From Roseomonas xinghualingensis (GTDB lineage Bacteria > Pseudomonadota > Alphaproteobacteria > Acetobacterales > Acetobacteraceae), in the NCBI RefSeq assembly GCF_025791835.1, contig NZ_JAOXLP010000081.1, positions 1 to 5,920 on the forward strand: 5,920 nt of DNA, written 5' to 3'. Shown here piece after piece: positions 1-4,501 of the stretch. The notes under the pieces were generated by a model. That model saw nothing but the letters and a program-made list of their open reading frames with translations, made no database searches and had not been told where the DNA came from. Both the position numbers and the translations under genes were made by a program. The first letter of the stretch is position 1. Every line of letters begins with the position of its first letter.

Positions 1-29
1 GAGACGTCGATCCCGGCATAGTGGGTCAT
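1..29 (-). CDS. IS110-family transposase, N-terminal 9 codons (runs off the window)
   Basis: Reading leftward from an ATG at 29 the codons give MTHYAGIDV, then a partial Ser codon. This is the typical opening of IS110-family DEDD transposases, in which the Asp of the GIDVS motif is the first residue of the RuvC-like catalytic set. A strong GGAGG ribosome site lies 7 nt upstream (minus-strand sequence GGAGGCACCGAG then ATG). Only the first codons are present, so nothing can be said about integrity or about the C-terminal serine-containing domain. The short match is compensated by the good start context and by a non-coding stretch upstream of the kind IS110 elements carry. Family call is by recognition of the motif; the exact IS cannot be named. 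Confidence 0.75.
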
Positions 30-122
30 CTCGGTGCCTCCCTCTGCTGAGCCCCTCCTGGGCCTCATGGAAGAACAACCGGCCATGGCAGCTCACGCCA
101 ACAGCCGACCCGGTTACCGTAT
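30..122 (-). mobile_element. Non-coding left end of the IS110 element, possible bridge-RNA region
   Basis: These roughly 90 nt lie between the egtD stop and the transposase start. They contain an imperfect stem (gagcccc at 49-55 against gggcctc at 60-66, one mismatch) and the palindrome gccatggc at 82-89. In the IS110 group the region 5' of the transposase gene encodes the bridge RNA that pairs with donor and target DNA; in the IS1111 group it lies at the other end. Which group this element belongs to cannot be seen here. The element boundary is not defined by an inverted repeat; it probably falls close to 120-135, at or inside the egtD 3' end. Element identity is inferred from the adjacent transposase start. 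Confidence 0.45.
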
Positions 123-1124
123 CTAGCATAGTGCACTGCGGGCCGCCCTGGCACGGTCCGGGTCACAGCCCTCCAGCAGCCACATCGAGAAGAGGTCCTC
201 CGGGTCCGTCCACATCGCCGCCACCGCCCATCCCGCTTCGGCGGCCAGCGTCCGGAGGCGCTCCGGGCGGTACTTGTGGCTGTTCTCCGTGTGGATGGTC
301 TCGCCGGGGGCGAAGCGGAACACCCGACCGGCCAGACCCACCGATTGGGCGGCCAGCGAGACGATGTGCATCTCGATCCGCTCGGCATCGGGGTTCCAGA
401 CCGCCCGGTGCCGGAAGGCGCGGAGGTCGAAATCGGCGCCCGCCTCGCTGTTCAGCCGCGCGAGCAGGTTCAAGTTGAAGGCCGCCGTCACGCCGGCCGC
501 GTCGTCATAGGCCGGCACCAGCACGGCGGGGTCCTTCACTAGGTCCGCGCCTAGCAGCAGGCGCACGCCGGCGCCGAGCCCCGCGCGGACGCGGCGCAGG
601 AAGGCGGCGGCTTCCTGCGGCTCGAAATTGCCGATGGTCGAGCCGGGAAAGAAGCCGAGGGCGGCGGCGGCGCCCTCCAGCCGGCCGGCAAGGTCGAAGG
701 CTGCGCTGAAATCGGCCACGACGGGCCACACGCGCAGCCCGGGCAGCGCCGCGGAAACCCGCGCCGCTGCGGCCTCCAGCCATTCCGGCGCGATGTCCAC
801 GGGCAGGTAGGCCGCGGGCGCCTCCAGCGCGCGCAGCAGCCGCACGGCCTTCTCACCGTCGCCGGGGCCGAACTCCACCAGCGGGGCGCCAGGGCCGACT
901 TCCCGCGCGATGGCTGGGCCCGCCTCCTCCAGGATCCGCATCTCGGTCCGCGTCGGGTAGTATTCCGGCAGGTCGGTGATCGCCTCGAACAGGCGCGCGC
1001 CCTCGGCGTCATAGAGCCACTTGCAGGGCAGCGTCTTCTGCGGGCGCGACAGGCCGGCCAGCGCGTCGGCGAGAAGCGCCGCGCGCTGCATGGCGGCGGC
1101 GTCGAGGGAGGTCGCGTTGCTCAC
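123..1124 (-). CDS. egtD: L-histidine N-alpha-methyltransferase (ergothioneine biosynthesis, EgtD)
   Basis: EgtD uses three S-adenosylmethionine to turn histidine into hercynine (trimethylhistidine), the first step of ergothioneine synthesis, in the cytoplasm. The 333-aa product is close to the family length of about 320. The order of motifs is standard: LPEYYPTRTE (52-61), SAM-binding EFGPGDGEK (84-92), PVDI (108-111), GSTIGNF (161-167), DLVKD (194-198), AYDDAAGVTAAFNLNLL (205-221) and HTENSHKY (278-285). Residues matching the histidine-binding set known from mycobacterial EgtD are present: Tyr56, Asn166, Tyr206, Glu280 and Ser282. The GTG start at 1124 overlaps the egtB stop in GTGA and has GGAGG 7 nt upstream; this excludes a longer in-frame reading to 2171, which is a shadow of egtB. 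The last 15 residues after SMWLLE are not conserved family sequence and abut the IS110 end, so the C-terminus may have been altered by that insertion. Confidence 0.93.
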   Translation of the reverse strand: MSNATSLDAAAMQRAALLADALAGLSRPQKTLPCKWLYDAEGARLFEAITDLPEYYPTRTEMRILEEAGPAIAREVGPGAPLVEFGPGDGEKAVRLLRALEAPAAYLPVDIAPEWLEAAAARVSAALPGLRVWPVVADFSAAFDLAGRLEGAAAALGFFPGSTIGNFEPQEAAAFLRRVRAGLGAGVRLLLGADLVKDPAVLVPAYDDAAGVTAAFNLNLLARLNSEAGADFDLRAFRHRAVWNPDAERIEMHIVSLAAQSVGLAGRVFRFAPGETIHTENSHKYRPERLRTLAAEAGWAVAAMWTDPEDLFSMWLLEGCDPDRARAARSALC

Positions 1125-2323
1125 GCCGCGTCCTCCGCCAGGCGCAGCCCGCTGAACTGCCAGCGCGCCCCGGGCGGGAAGAAGTTGCGGTAGGTCGGGC
1201 CCGCATGCCCGGGCGGGGTCGCCAGGGAGCCGCCGCGCAGCACCATCTGCCCGATCATGAACTTGCCATTGTACTCGCCCACGGCGCCCGCCCAGGGGCT
1301 GAACCCGGGATAGGGCCGGTAGGCGCTGCCGGTCCACTGCCACACCACCCCCGTAGCGTCGCGCAGCCCCGGCAGGGCCGAGGCGGCCTCCCACTCCTGC
1401 TCCGTCGGTAGCCGCTTGCCCGCCCAGCGCGCGTAGGCATCGGCCTCGTACCAGGAGGCGTGGCGAACGGGTAGCGCGGGATCCACGGGCTTCAGCCCCG
1501 CCAGGCCGAACCCCATCCAGGCGCCATCGCGCCGTTCCCAGTGCAGCGGCGCCTCCCACTCTCCGGCCTGCCGCGCCGCCCAGCCCTCGCTCATCCACAG
1601 CAGGGGGTCTGCGTAGCCGCCATCCTCCATGAAGGCGAGCCACTCGCCGTTCGTCACCGGCGCGCTGCCGATGCGATAGGGCATGAGGTAGGCGCGATGA
1701 CGCGGCGTCTCGTTGTCGAAGGCGAAGCCCGGCCCGGCATGGCCGATCTCCACCACGCCCTCCGACCCCTGGAGCATCACCGCCGGGCCGGAGGCCGCCG
1801 GTTCCTGCCAGCTCGGGTCGTAGGCGGGGCGGAGCGGGTTGAGGCTCAGGGCGTGCAGGATGTCCGTCAGCAGCAGTTCCTGGTGCTGCTCTTCGTGCCG
1901 CAGCCCCAGCTCCACCAGCGCCGCCACTTCCGCGGAGGGCGCGCGGAGGAGGTCGGCCATCGCCGCATCGACCGCTGCCCGGTACTCGCCCACCTCCGCG
2001 CAACTCGGGCGCGTGATCATGCCGCGCTGCGACCGGGCGTGACGTGGCCCGGCCGCCTCGTAGTAGGAGTTGAAGAGTAAGGCGTACTCCTCCCGCACCG
2101 GCCGGTAGCCGGGCAGGTAGGACCGTAGCAGGAAGGTCTCGAAGAACCAGGTGGTGTGCGCCCGGTGCCACTTGGCCGGGCTGGCGTCCGGCATGGACTG
2201 CACGACCTGGTCCTCCGGTGAGAGGGGCACGGTCAGCGCGTCGGTCCGTGCGCGCACGGACCGGTAGCGCGCGAGGAGGGCCTGTCCGGAAGGGGGCCCC
2301 AGACCGGGCGAGATCATGTTCAT
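1121..2323 (-). CDS. egtB: Hercynine oxygenase / ergothioneine sulfoxide synthase (EgtB)
   Basis: EgtB is a non-heme iron enzyme that couples hercynine, O2 and a thiol (cysteine or gamma-glutamylcysteine) into a sulfoxide on the way to ergothioneine. The 400-aa product has an N-terminal DinB-like domain with the three-histidine iron site (His56 in KWHRAHTTWFFE, His143 and His147 in LRHEEQHQE). It ends in an FGE/SUMF1-type domain from about 185: TNGEWLAFM, WYEADAYARWAGKRLPTEQE (291-310), YNGKFM, VLRGGS and TYRNFFPP...RWQFSGLRLA. The adjacent tyrosines of NSYYE (87-88) resemble the bacterial type described from Chloracidobacterium rather than the mycobacterial one; this subtype call is tentative. 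Start chosen at the ATG at 2323 because GGAG lies 8 nt before it; an in-frame extension to 2437 lacks conserved residues. It is the promoter-proximal gene of an operon with egtD. The absence of egtA and egtC beside it would suit direct use of cysteine, but this is only inference. Confidence 0.93.
   Translation of the reverse strand: MNMISPGLGPPSGQALLARYRSVRARTDALTVPLSPEDQVVQSMPDASPAKWHRAHTTWFFETFLLRSYLPGYRPVREEYALLFNSYYEAAGPRHARSQRGMITRPSCAEVGEYRAAVDAAMADLLRAPSAEVAALVELGLRHEEQHQELLLTDILHALSLNPLRPAYDPSWQEPAASGPAVMLQGSEGVVEIGHAGPGFAFDNETPRHRAYLMPYRIGSAPVTNGEWLAFMEDGGYADPLLWMSEGWAARQAGEWEAPLHWERRDGAWMGFGLAGLKPVDPALPVRHASWYEADAYARWAGKRLPTEQEWEAASALPGLRDATGVVWQWTGSAYRPYPGFSPWAGAVGEYNGKFMIGQMVLRGGSLATPPGHAGPTYRNFFPPGARWQFSGLRLAEDAA
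1132..1136 (-). promoter_or_regulatory. Ribosome binding site of egtD inside the end of egtB
   Basis: The minus strand reads GGAGG followed by 7 nt and GTG. The site lies within the last codons of egtB (Ala-Glu-Asp), so the GTG start of egtD overlaps the egtB stop. This decides the egtD start and points to translational coupling of the two enzymes. Confidence 0.6.
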
Positions 2324-2440
2324 GCGGGGGGACTCCAGGACTGCCTCGCCGCCCGGCACGGGGCAGGGCCGGGAAGCAATTGGCCCATCACACGGCACGG
2401 CGGCAGGGCCTTCGGCGTCACGATTGCGCGCCTGCAACCC

Positions 2441-2533
2441 TCAGCGGGTGAGCACTACGATTTTTCCGCCGGCCGCGTTGCCTTCCATAGTCCGGTGCGC
2501 CTTGACGATGCCGTCCAGGCGCATTGTCACGTC
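2441..2533 (-). pseudogene. C-terminal remnant of a zinc-dependent dehydrogenase / quinone oxidoreductase
   Basis: Reading leftward to a TGA at 2443-2441 the frame gives VTMRLDGIVKAHRTM followed by EGNAAGGKIVVLTR. This matches the extreme C-terminus of MDR-superfamily zinc-binding alcohol dehydrogenases and NADPH:quinone reductases (pattern: Asp-x-Ile-x-x-Ala-His-Arg-x-Met-Glu, then Gly-Lys-Ile-Val). An in-frame TAG at 2542-2540 closes the frame upstream, so only about 30 residues are left. In another frame at about 2590-2640 the phrase HLEAGDVRP resembles the preceding family segment (LxEAGKVRP), which suggests further decayed coding sequence, though that match is weak. It ends 118 nt before the egtB start on the same strand, so it once was, or replaced, the upstream neighbour of egtB. 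It is not functional. Confidence 0.55.
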
Positions 2534-2670
2534 GTTTGGCTACGAGGCGCGTTGGACGGCGCGGCGACCTTGCGCCACCTCACGCTGCCACTTGGACGCA
2601 CGTCTCCCGCTTCCAGGTGTCCGCCGTCAGGGCTCATGAGACAGGCGGGGATGGTTGAGGAGAGGAGGAT
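2534..2670. other. Stretch without an intact gene, probably decayed coding sequence
   Basis: No start with a ribosome site and conserved content was found on either strand. Possible out-of-frame pieces of the dehydrogenase occur on the minus strand (see the remnant at 2441-2533). No promoter or terminator could be recognised. Confidence 0.4.
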
Positions 2671-2713
2671 TTCTGGCTCATCGTAACCCCAAGGAGTGGG
2701 GCATGAGCCAGAA
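2671..2713. repeat. Perfect 11-bp inverted repeat with inner G/C stem
   Basis: ttctggctcat (2671-2681) is exactly complementary to atgagccagaa (2703-2713). The 21-nt spacer has a second pairing, cccc (2687-2690) with gggg (2698-2701). The right arm overlaps the point where the IS5 transposase remnant breaks off: on the minus strand it reads as the codons for the expected Thr-Phe-Trp-Leu with bases missing. The left arm may therefore be an inverted copy of that piece, a fold-back scar at a rearrangement point. A free-standing attenuator or operator is less likely in this decayed setting. Confidence 0.55.
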
Positions 2714-2714
2714 G

Positions 2715-2822
2715 TCAGCTGCCGCAGGCGCGCAGGGCGGCCTCATAGGTCGGCCAATTCGTGACCCGGTGCCGCTGCTTCGGAATGTGATGCTGGCAAT
2801 TCCGATGGGCTTTGAAGGGCAA
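2715..2822 (-). pseudogene. IS5-family transposase, N-terminal fragment
   Basis: From a TTG at 2822 (probably a mutated ATG) the minus strand encodes LPFKAHRNCQHHIPKQRHRV, then TNWPTYEAALRACGS and a stop. This is the typical N-terminus of one IS5 subgroup, in which the words HHIPK, RVTNW, YEAALR and RGS followed by LTFW are characteristic. After GS the expected Leu-Thr-Phe-Trp-Leu can be recovered only by adding two bases, so the stop is due to frameshifts. The rest of the protein is missing; sequence identity is lost at the inverted repeat near 2690. A degenerate terminal inverted repeat lies about 70 nt upstream of the start (2893-2911). The piece lies just beyond the csp terminator and points away from csp. 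Confidence 0.75.
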
Positions 2823-2892
2823 GCAGGACGTCCCTGTCCAGTGATAGGGCCTCGCCCCGGCCCGCATCCTACCCTGCCACGACCTTGAGACC

Positions 2893-2911
2893 GATCCATG
2901 CACCAAGGTCC
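2893..2911 (-). repeat. Degenerate left terminal inverted repeat of the IS5 fragment
   Basis: The plus strand reads gatccatgcaccaaggtcc. It resembles the better kept IS5-type end at 4333-4351 (gggattatgcaacaaggcc): both have ATGCA-x-CAAGG and then CC, with one extra base here. Its position upstream of the transposase start suits a left end. The match is imperfect, so confidence is moderate. Confidence 0.5.
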
Positions 2912-2921
2912 CGCACTCAAC

Positions 2922-2956
2922 TAAAAAGCCCCGGCAGGATCTCTCCAACCGGGGCT
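2922..2956 (-). terminator. Rho-independent terminator of the cold-shock gene
   Basis: On the minus strand an 8-bp perfect stem AGCCCCGG / CCGGGGCT (2956-2949 with 2934-2927) encloses a 14-nt loop and is followed directly by five T (2927-2923). It lies about 65 nt after the csp stop codon and is the last of three hairpins in that trailer. Confidence 0.87.
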
Positions 2957-2962
2957 CAAGGC

Positions 2963-2982
2963 CCATCGCAGCGATGCGATGG
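2963..2982 (-). other. Hairpin in the csp 3' UTR (second of three)
   Basis: CCATCGCA (2963-2970) and TGCGATGG (2975-2982) are perfectly complementary, 8 bp, with a 4-nt loop. There is no T-run after it on either strand, so it is not itself a terminator. It lies between the csp stop and the terminator hairpin. Confidence 0.6.
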
Positions 2983-2991
2983 CTATTGGGG

Positions 2992-3011
2992 GAGCGGCAA
3001 GACTGCCGCTC
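2992..3011 (-). other. Hairpin in the csp 3' UTR (first of three)
   Basis: GAGCGGCA (2992-2999) and TGCCGCTC (3004-3011) are perfectly complementary, 8 bp, with a 4-nt loop, only 8 nt after the csp stop codon. Stem length and loop size equal those of the next hairpin although the sequence differs. Confidence 0.6.
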
Positions 3012-3019
3012 GACCCTGA

Positions 3020-3226
3020 TCAGAGCTGGCGCAGATTGCCGGCCGAGAACTTGCCCTGCTGACCGCTGAGCACATCGTACTCGAGCCGGTCGCCTTCGCG
3101 GGGCTCCTGCAGGCCAGCGCGCTGGACATCAGAGATGTGCAGGAAGACGTCCTTGGAGCCGTCCTCGGGCTGAATGAAGCCGAAGCCCTTGGTCGCGTTG
3201 AACCACTTAACGGTGCCGATAGACAT
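3020..3226 (-). CDS. CspA-family cold-shock protein
   Basis: The 68-aa product is a single cold-shock domain, a five-stranded OB fold that binds single-stranded RNA and DNA and acts as an RNA chaperone in the cytoplasm. Length is that of the family. Both RNA-binding motifs are intact: RNP1 KGFGFI (13-18) and RNP2 VFLHIS (27-32), after the usual MSIGTVKWFN opening; aromatic residues Trp8, Phe9, Phe15, Phe17, Phe28 and His30 are in place. The ATG at 3226 is chosen because the family begins there, although the frame stays open upstream to a GTG at 3340. The Shine-Dalgarno is weak (CGGAA) and lies in a hairpin loop. The gene has its own promoter, long leader and terminator, so it is monocistronic. 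Regulation through leader structure, as known for cspA-type genes, is likely but inferred. Bacteria usually have several paralogs, so which Csp this is remains open. Confidence 0.95.
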   Translation of the reverse strand: MSIGTVKWFNATKGFGFIQPEDGSKDVFLHISDVQRAGLQEPREGDRLEYDVLSGQQGKFSAGNLRQL

Positions 3227-3228
3227 GA

Positions 3229-3245
3229 TTTGATTTCCGATCAAA
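3229..3245 (-). promoter_or_regulatory. Leader hairpin presenting the csp ribosome site in its loop
   Basis: On the minus strand TTTGAT, a CGGAA loop and ATCAAA form a 6-bp stem that ends 2 nt before the csp ATG. The only Shine-Dalgarno-like bases (CGGA) are the loop. The stem is A/U-rich and weak, so it could open or close over a modest temperature range. Function is inferred. Confidence 0.5.
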
Positions 3246-3253
3246 ACGGGAAA

Positions 3254-3277
3254 CCAGTGGGCAATATTGCACACCGG
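3254..3277 (-). promoter_or_regulatory. Second hairpin in the csp leader
   Basis: CCGGTG (3277-3272) pairs with CACTGG (3259-3254), one G-U pair included. After one mismatch GCA pairs with TGC around an ATAT loop. It lies about 28 nt before the start codon, inside the leader predicted from the promoter at 3365-3393. Confidence 0.45.
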
Positions 3278-3364
3278 ATCATCTTCACTTTGAGACGGAA
3301 ACAAACCAGGATCCCAAATAAATGGGCCTGAGAGGCACACCGAAACAACGAACCTGACCAGCCC

Positions 3365-3393
3365 TATATAGGAGCTATTACTTTATTTTTCAA
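3365..3393 (-). promoter_or_regulatory. Housekeeping-type promoter of the cold-shock gene
   Basis: On the minus strand TTGAAA (3393-3388) is followed by a 17-nt spacer and TATATA (3370-3365). The stretch upstream (3394-3420) is unusually A/T-rich for this window and could act as an UP element. Transcription would start near 3358, giving a leader of about 130 nt, typical for cspA-like genes. Confidence 0.72.
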
Positions 3394-3474
3394 CTTTAAT
3401 CGTAAGCGGATTTTTCAATAGAGCCTCATTTGAGTTTTCCTTGACGAAGGAGCGTTTTTCCTGACCCGCCGCCT

Positions 3475-3552
3475 CTACCCTCCCCGCTGCTCATAGAACC
3501 GGGCCACAGCGCCGCGGCGGGGCAGCACCTTCTCCGCATAGCGGGCTGGCAT
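3475..3552 (-). pseudogene. Possible C-terminal tail of a tyrosine recombinase
   Basis: The minus strand encodes MPARYAEKVLPRRGAVARFY and then EQRGG before a TAG at 3477-3475. The pattern MPARYA followed by an Arg-Gly-Ala-Val-Ala-Arg stretch resembles the end of some integrases, where the Tyr of RYA would be the nucleophile. The upstream part is not recognisable and is replaced by a response-regulator fragment on the other strand beginning near 3555. The match rests on a short motif from memory, so this is a tentative call; chance coding is the alternative. If right, this is the truncated end of an integrase. Confidence 0.33.
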
Positions 3553-3554
3553 AG

Positions 3555-3675
3555 TGGCTGAGCCGGGCGGGCGCGGAGGTTGTCGGTCCCGTGCCGAGCG
3601 TGAAGCAGGCGCTTGACCTCATCGAGGGCGAGGGAAATGCGCTGGATGCGGCGGTGCTGGACGTGAACCTGGGCC
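3555..3675 (+). pseudogene. Response-regulator receiver domain, internal fragment
   Basis: The plus frame with codons at 3555, 3558 and so on reads WLSRAGAEVVGPVPSVKQAL, then DLIEGEGNALDAAVLDVNLG. This is the middle of a CheY-like receiver of the alphaproteobacterial single-domain type: helix 1 end, EVVGPV strand, helix 2, and the VLDVNLG strand with the phosphoacceptor Asp codon at 3660-3662. The N-terminal VLVVEDE part is absent; a TAG lies at 3552-3554, exactly where the homology stops. The second half is lost at the junction with the IS5 remnant around 3675. A GTG at 3591 could start a 66-aa reading but would lack most of the fold. It may have been the partner of a kinase such as the one downstream, but that cannot be shown. 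Confidence 0.65.
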
Positions 3676-3688
3676 TTGGGAAGACGGC

Positions 3689-4298
3689 TTATCGGCCAAG
3701 GAGCGGGCCATGCACCTCGTCATCGACAGCACGGGATGGGGTTGAAGGTGCTCGGCCAGGGCGAGTGGAAGGTCAGAAAGCACGGCGCTGACAAGCGCCG
3801 GGTCTGGCGCAAGGTGCACCTGGTCATTGACGCGGACAGCCACGAGGTGCGGGCGGTGGAGATGACGGATCACCGGCACGGGGACGGCGAGATCGTGCCG
3901 GGCCTGCTGGCCCGGTTGCCGGAAGGGGAACGGCTCGGGATGATCAGCGGCGACGGGACATACGACACCCGCGGTGTCTACGAAGCATCTGCCGCTTGCA
4001 AAGCCGACTTGGTCGTGCCGCCGCGCCGCAACGGCAAGCCGTGGGAGGCCCGAACCGCCGGAGCGAGCGCAACGAGACGTTTCGCGTCATCAGGCATCTC
4101 GGACGGCGGCTCTGGAAGCGCTGGAGCGGCTACCACGGCCGCAGTCTGGCCGAGACGGCCATGTCACGCCTCAAGCGGCTCGATGAGCGCCTCGCGGCCC
4201 GCGCCCCCACTCGTCAGGTCGCGGAAGTTCAGATCCGCTGCGCCATTCTCAGCACCTTCAACGCCCTTGGTATGCCCGACACCGTCACACGCGCCTGA
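3689..4298 (+). pseudogene. IS5-family transposase, C-terminal part with two frameshifts
   Basis: The DDE transposase is readable across three frames. The first starts GLSAKERAMHLVIDSTG, with the first catalytic Asp at 3725-3727. A 5-nt insertion at about 3734-3738 shifts the frame to LKVLGQGEWKVRKHGADKRR, which runs through ISGDGTYD (second Asp at 3952-3954) to VVPPRRNGKPWE. A further one-base loss near 4040-4065 leads to SERNETFRVIRHLGRRLWKR and SLAETAMSRLKRL, with the catalytic Glu at 4152-4154, and a natural end at ...MPDTVTRA then TGA at 4298. The N-terminal third is missing at the junction with the response-regulator fragment. The element's right inverted repeat follows at 4333-4351. 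Some IS5 groups use programmed frameshifting, but the 5-nt insertion and lost N-terminus show this copy is dead. Confidence 0.85.
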
Positions 4299-4332
4299 TC
4301 AAACCGCGGAAGGGACGAGCACATTCTCCGTC

Positions 4333-4351
4333 GGGATTATGCAACAAGGCC
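4333..4351 (+). repeat. Right terminal inverted repeat of the IS5-family remnant
   Basis: The complement reads GGCCTTGTTGCATAATCCC, the usual type of IS5-superfamily end (GGCxxTGTTGCA). It lies 34 nt after the transposase stop. The matching left end is not adjacent, because the element is truncated at about 3680. The chromosome beyond is cgcttaag; no target duplication can be checked. Confidence 0.75.
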
Positions 4352-4439
4352 GCTTAAGACCTGGACCGAGATCGGCAGCGGTGCCATTGCGGCATGAACG
4401 CGCCTCCAAGCTCTGTCCTACGGTCCTAGGGGCGGCCTC

Positions 4440-4459
4440 AAGGTCGATAAGCTGACCTT
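4440..4459. promoter_or_regulatory. Inverted repeat upstream of the kinase, candidate operator
   Basis: AAGGTC (4440-4445) and GACCTT (4454-4459) are perfect inverted half-sites separated by 8 nt, 42 nt before the kinase ATG. The centre-to-centre spacing is 14 nt, which is more compatible with a dimeric regulator than with a terminator, as no T-run follows. Six-bp arms can arise by chance. Confidence 0.33.
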
Positions 4460-4490
4460 ACCCCGCGCCTGCATTTGACCCCCGCCAGAG

Positions 4491-4496
4491 AAGGAG
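4491..4496 (+). promoter_or_regulatory. Ribosome binding site of the histidine kinase
   Basis: AAGGAG stands 5 nt before the ATG at 4502. This decides the start; an in-frame TTG at 4475 has no such site and would read through the ribosome site as codons. Confidence 0.65.
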
Positions 4497-4501
4497 AGGA
4501 C

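Larger units (their letters stand above)
4352..4501 (+). other. Leader region of the histidine kinase gene
   Basis: This 150-nt gap runs from the IS5 end to the kinase start. It holds an inverted repeat at 4440-4459 and the ribosome site at 4491-4496. I see no convincing -35/-10 pair and no GGAAC-type EcfG promoter, so the promoter of the kinase is not identified. Confidence 0.5.

Noticed and set aside
123..2171. A 682-codon minus-strand reading that would fuse an upstream protein to EgtD
   Set aside because: Only the part from 1124 down carries EgtD motifs. The upstream half is the out-of-frame shadow of egtB, which has clear EgtB motifs in its own frame.
2324..2437. N-terminal extension of EgtB by 38 codons
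   Set aside because: No conserved residues and no ribosome site; the ATG at 2323 has GGAG at good distance and the product then has a normal length.
2703..2888. 62-aa plus-strand ORF starting MSQKSAAAG with AAGGAG before its ATG
   Set aside because: It lies antisense to the IS5 transposase fragment, starts inside the inverted repeat and has no recognisable content, so the ribosome-site match is probably chance.
3227..3340. 38-codon upstream extension of the cold-shock protein from a GTG at 3340
   Set aside because: Cold-shock proteins begin at the MSIGTVKWF position; the extension overlaps structured leader sequence and has no conserved residues or ribosome site.
3438..3459. Small hairpin TCCTT-GACG-AAGGA followed by TTTTT, a possible plus-strand terminator
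   Set aside because: The stem has only 5 bp, the T-run starts several bases after it, and no plus-strand gene lies upstream to be terminated.
3676..4455. A 259-codon plus-strand ORF as one intact protein
   Set aside because: Only its middle part is transposase sequence. The beginning and end are out of frame with the IS5 family, shown by DDE motifs continuing in two other frames.
4475..4501. TTG at 4475 as start of the histidine kinase
   Set aside because: It would translate the AAGGAG ribosome site that serves the ATG at 4502, and no site precedes the TTG.
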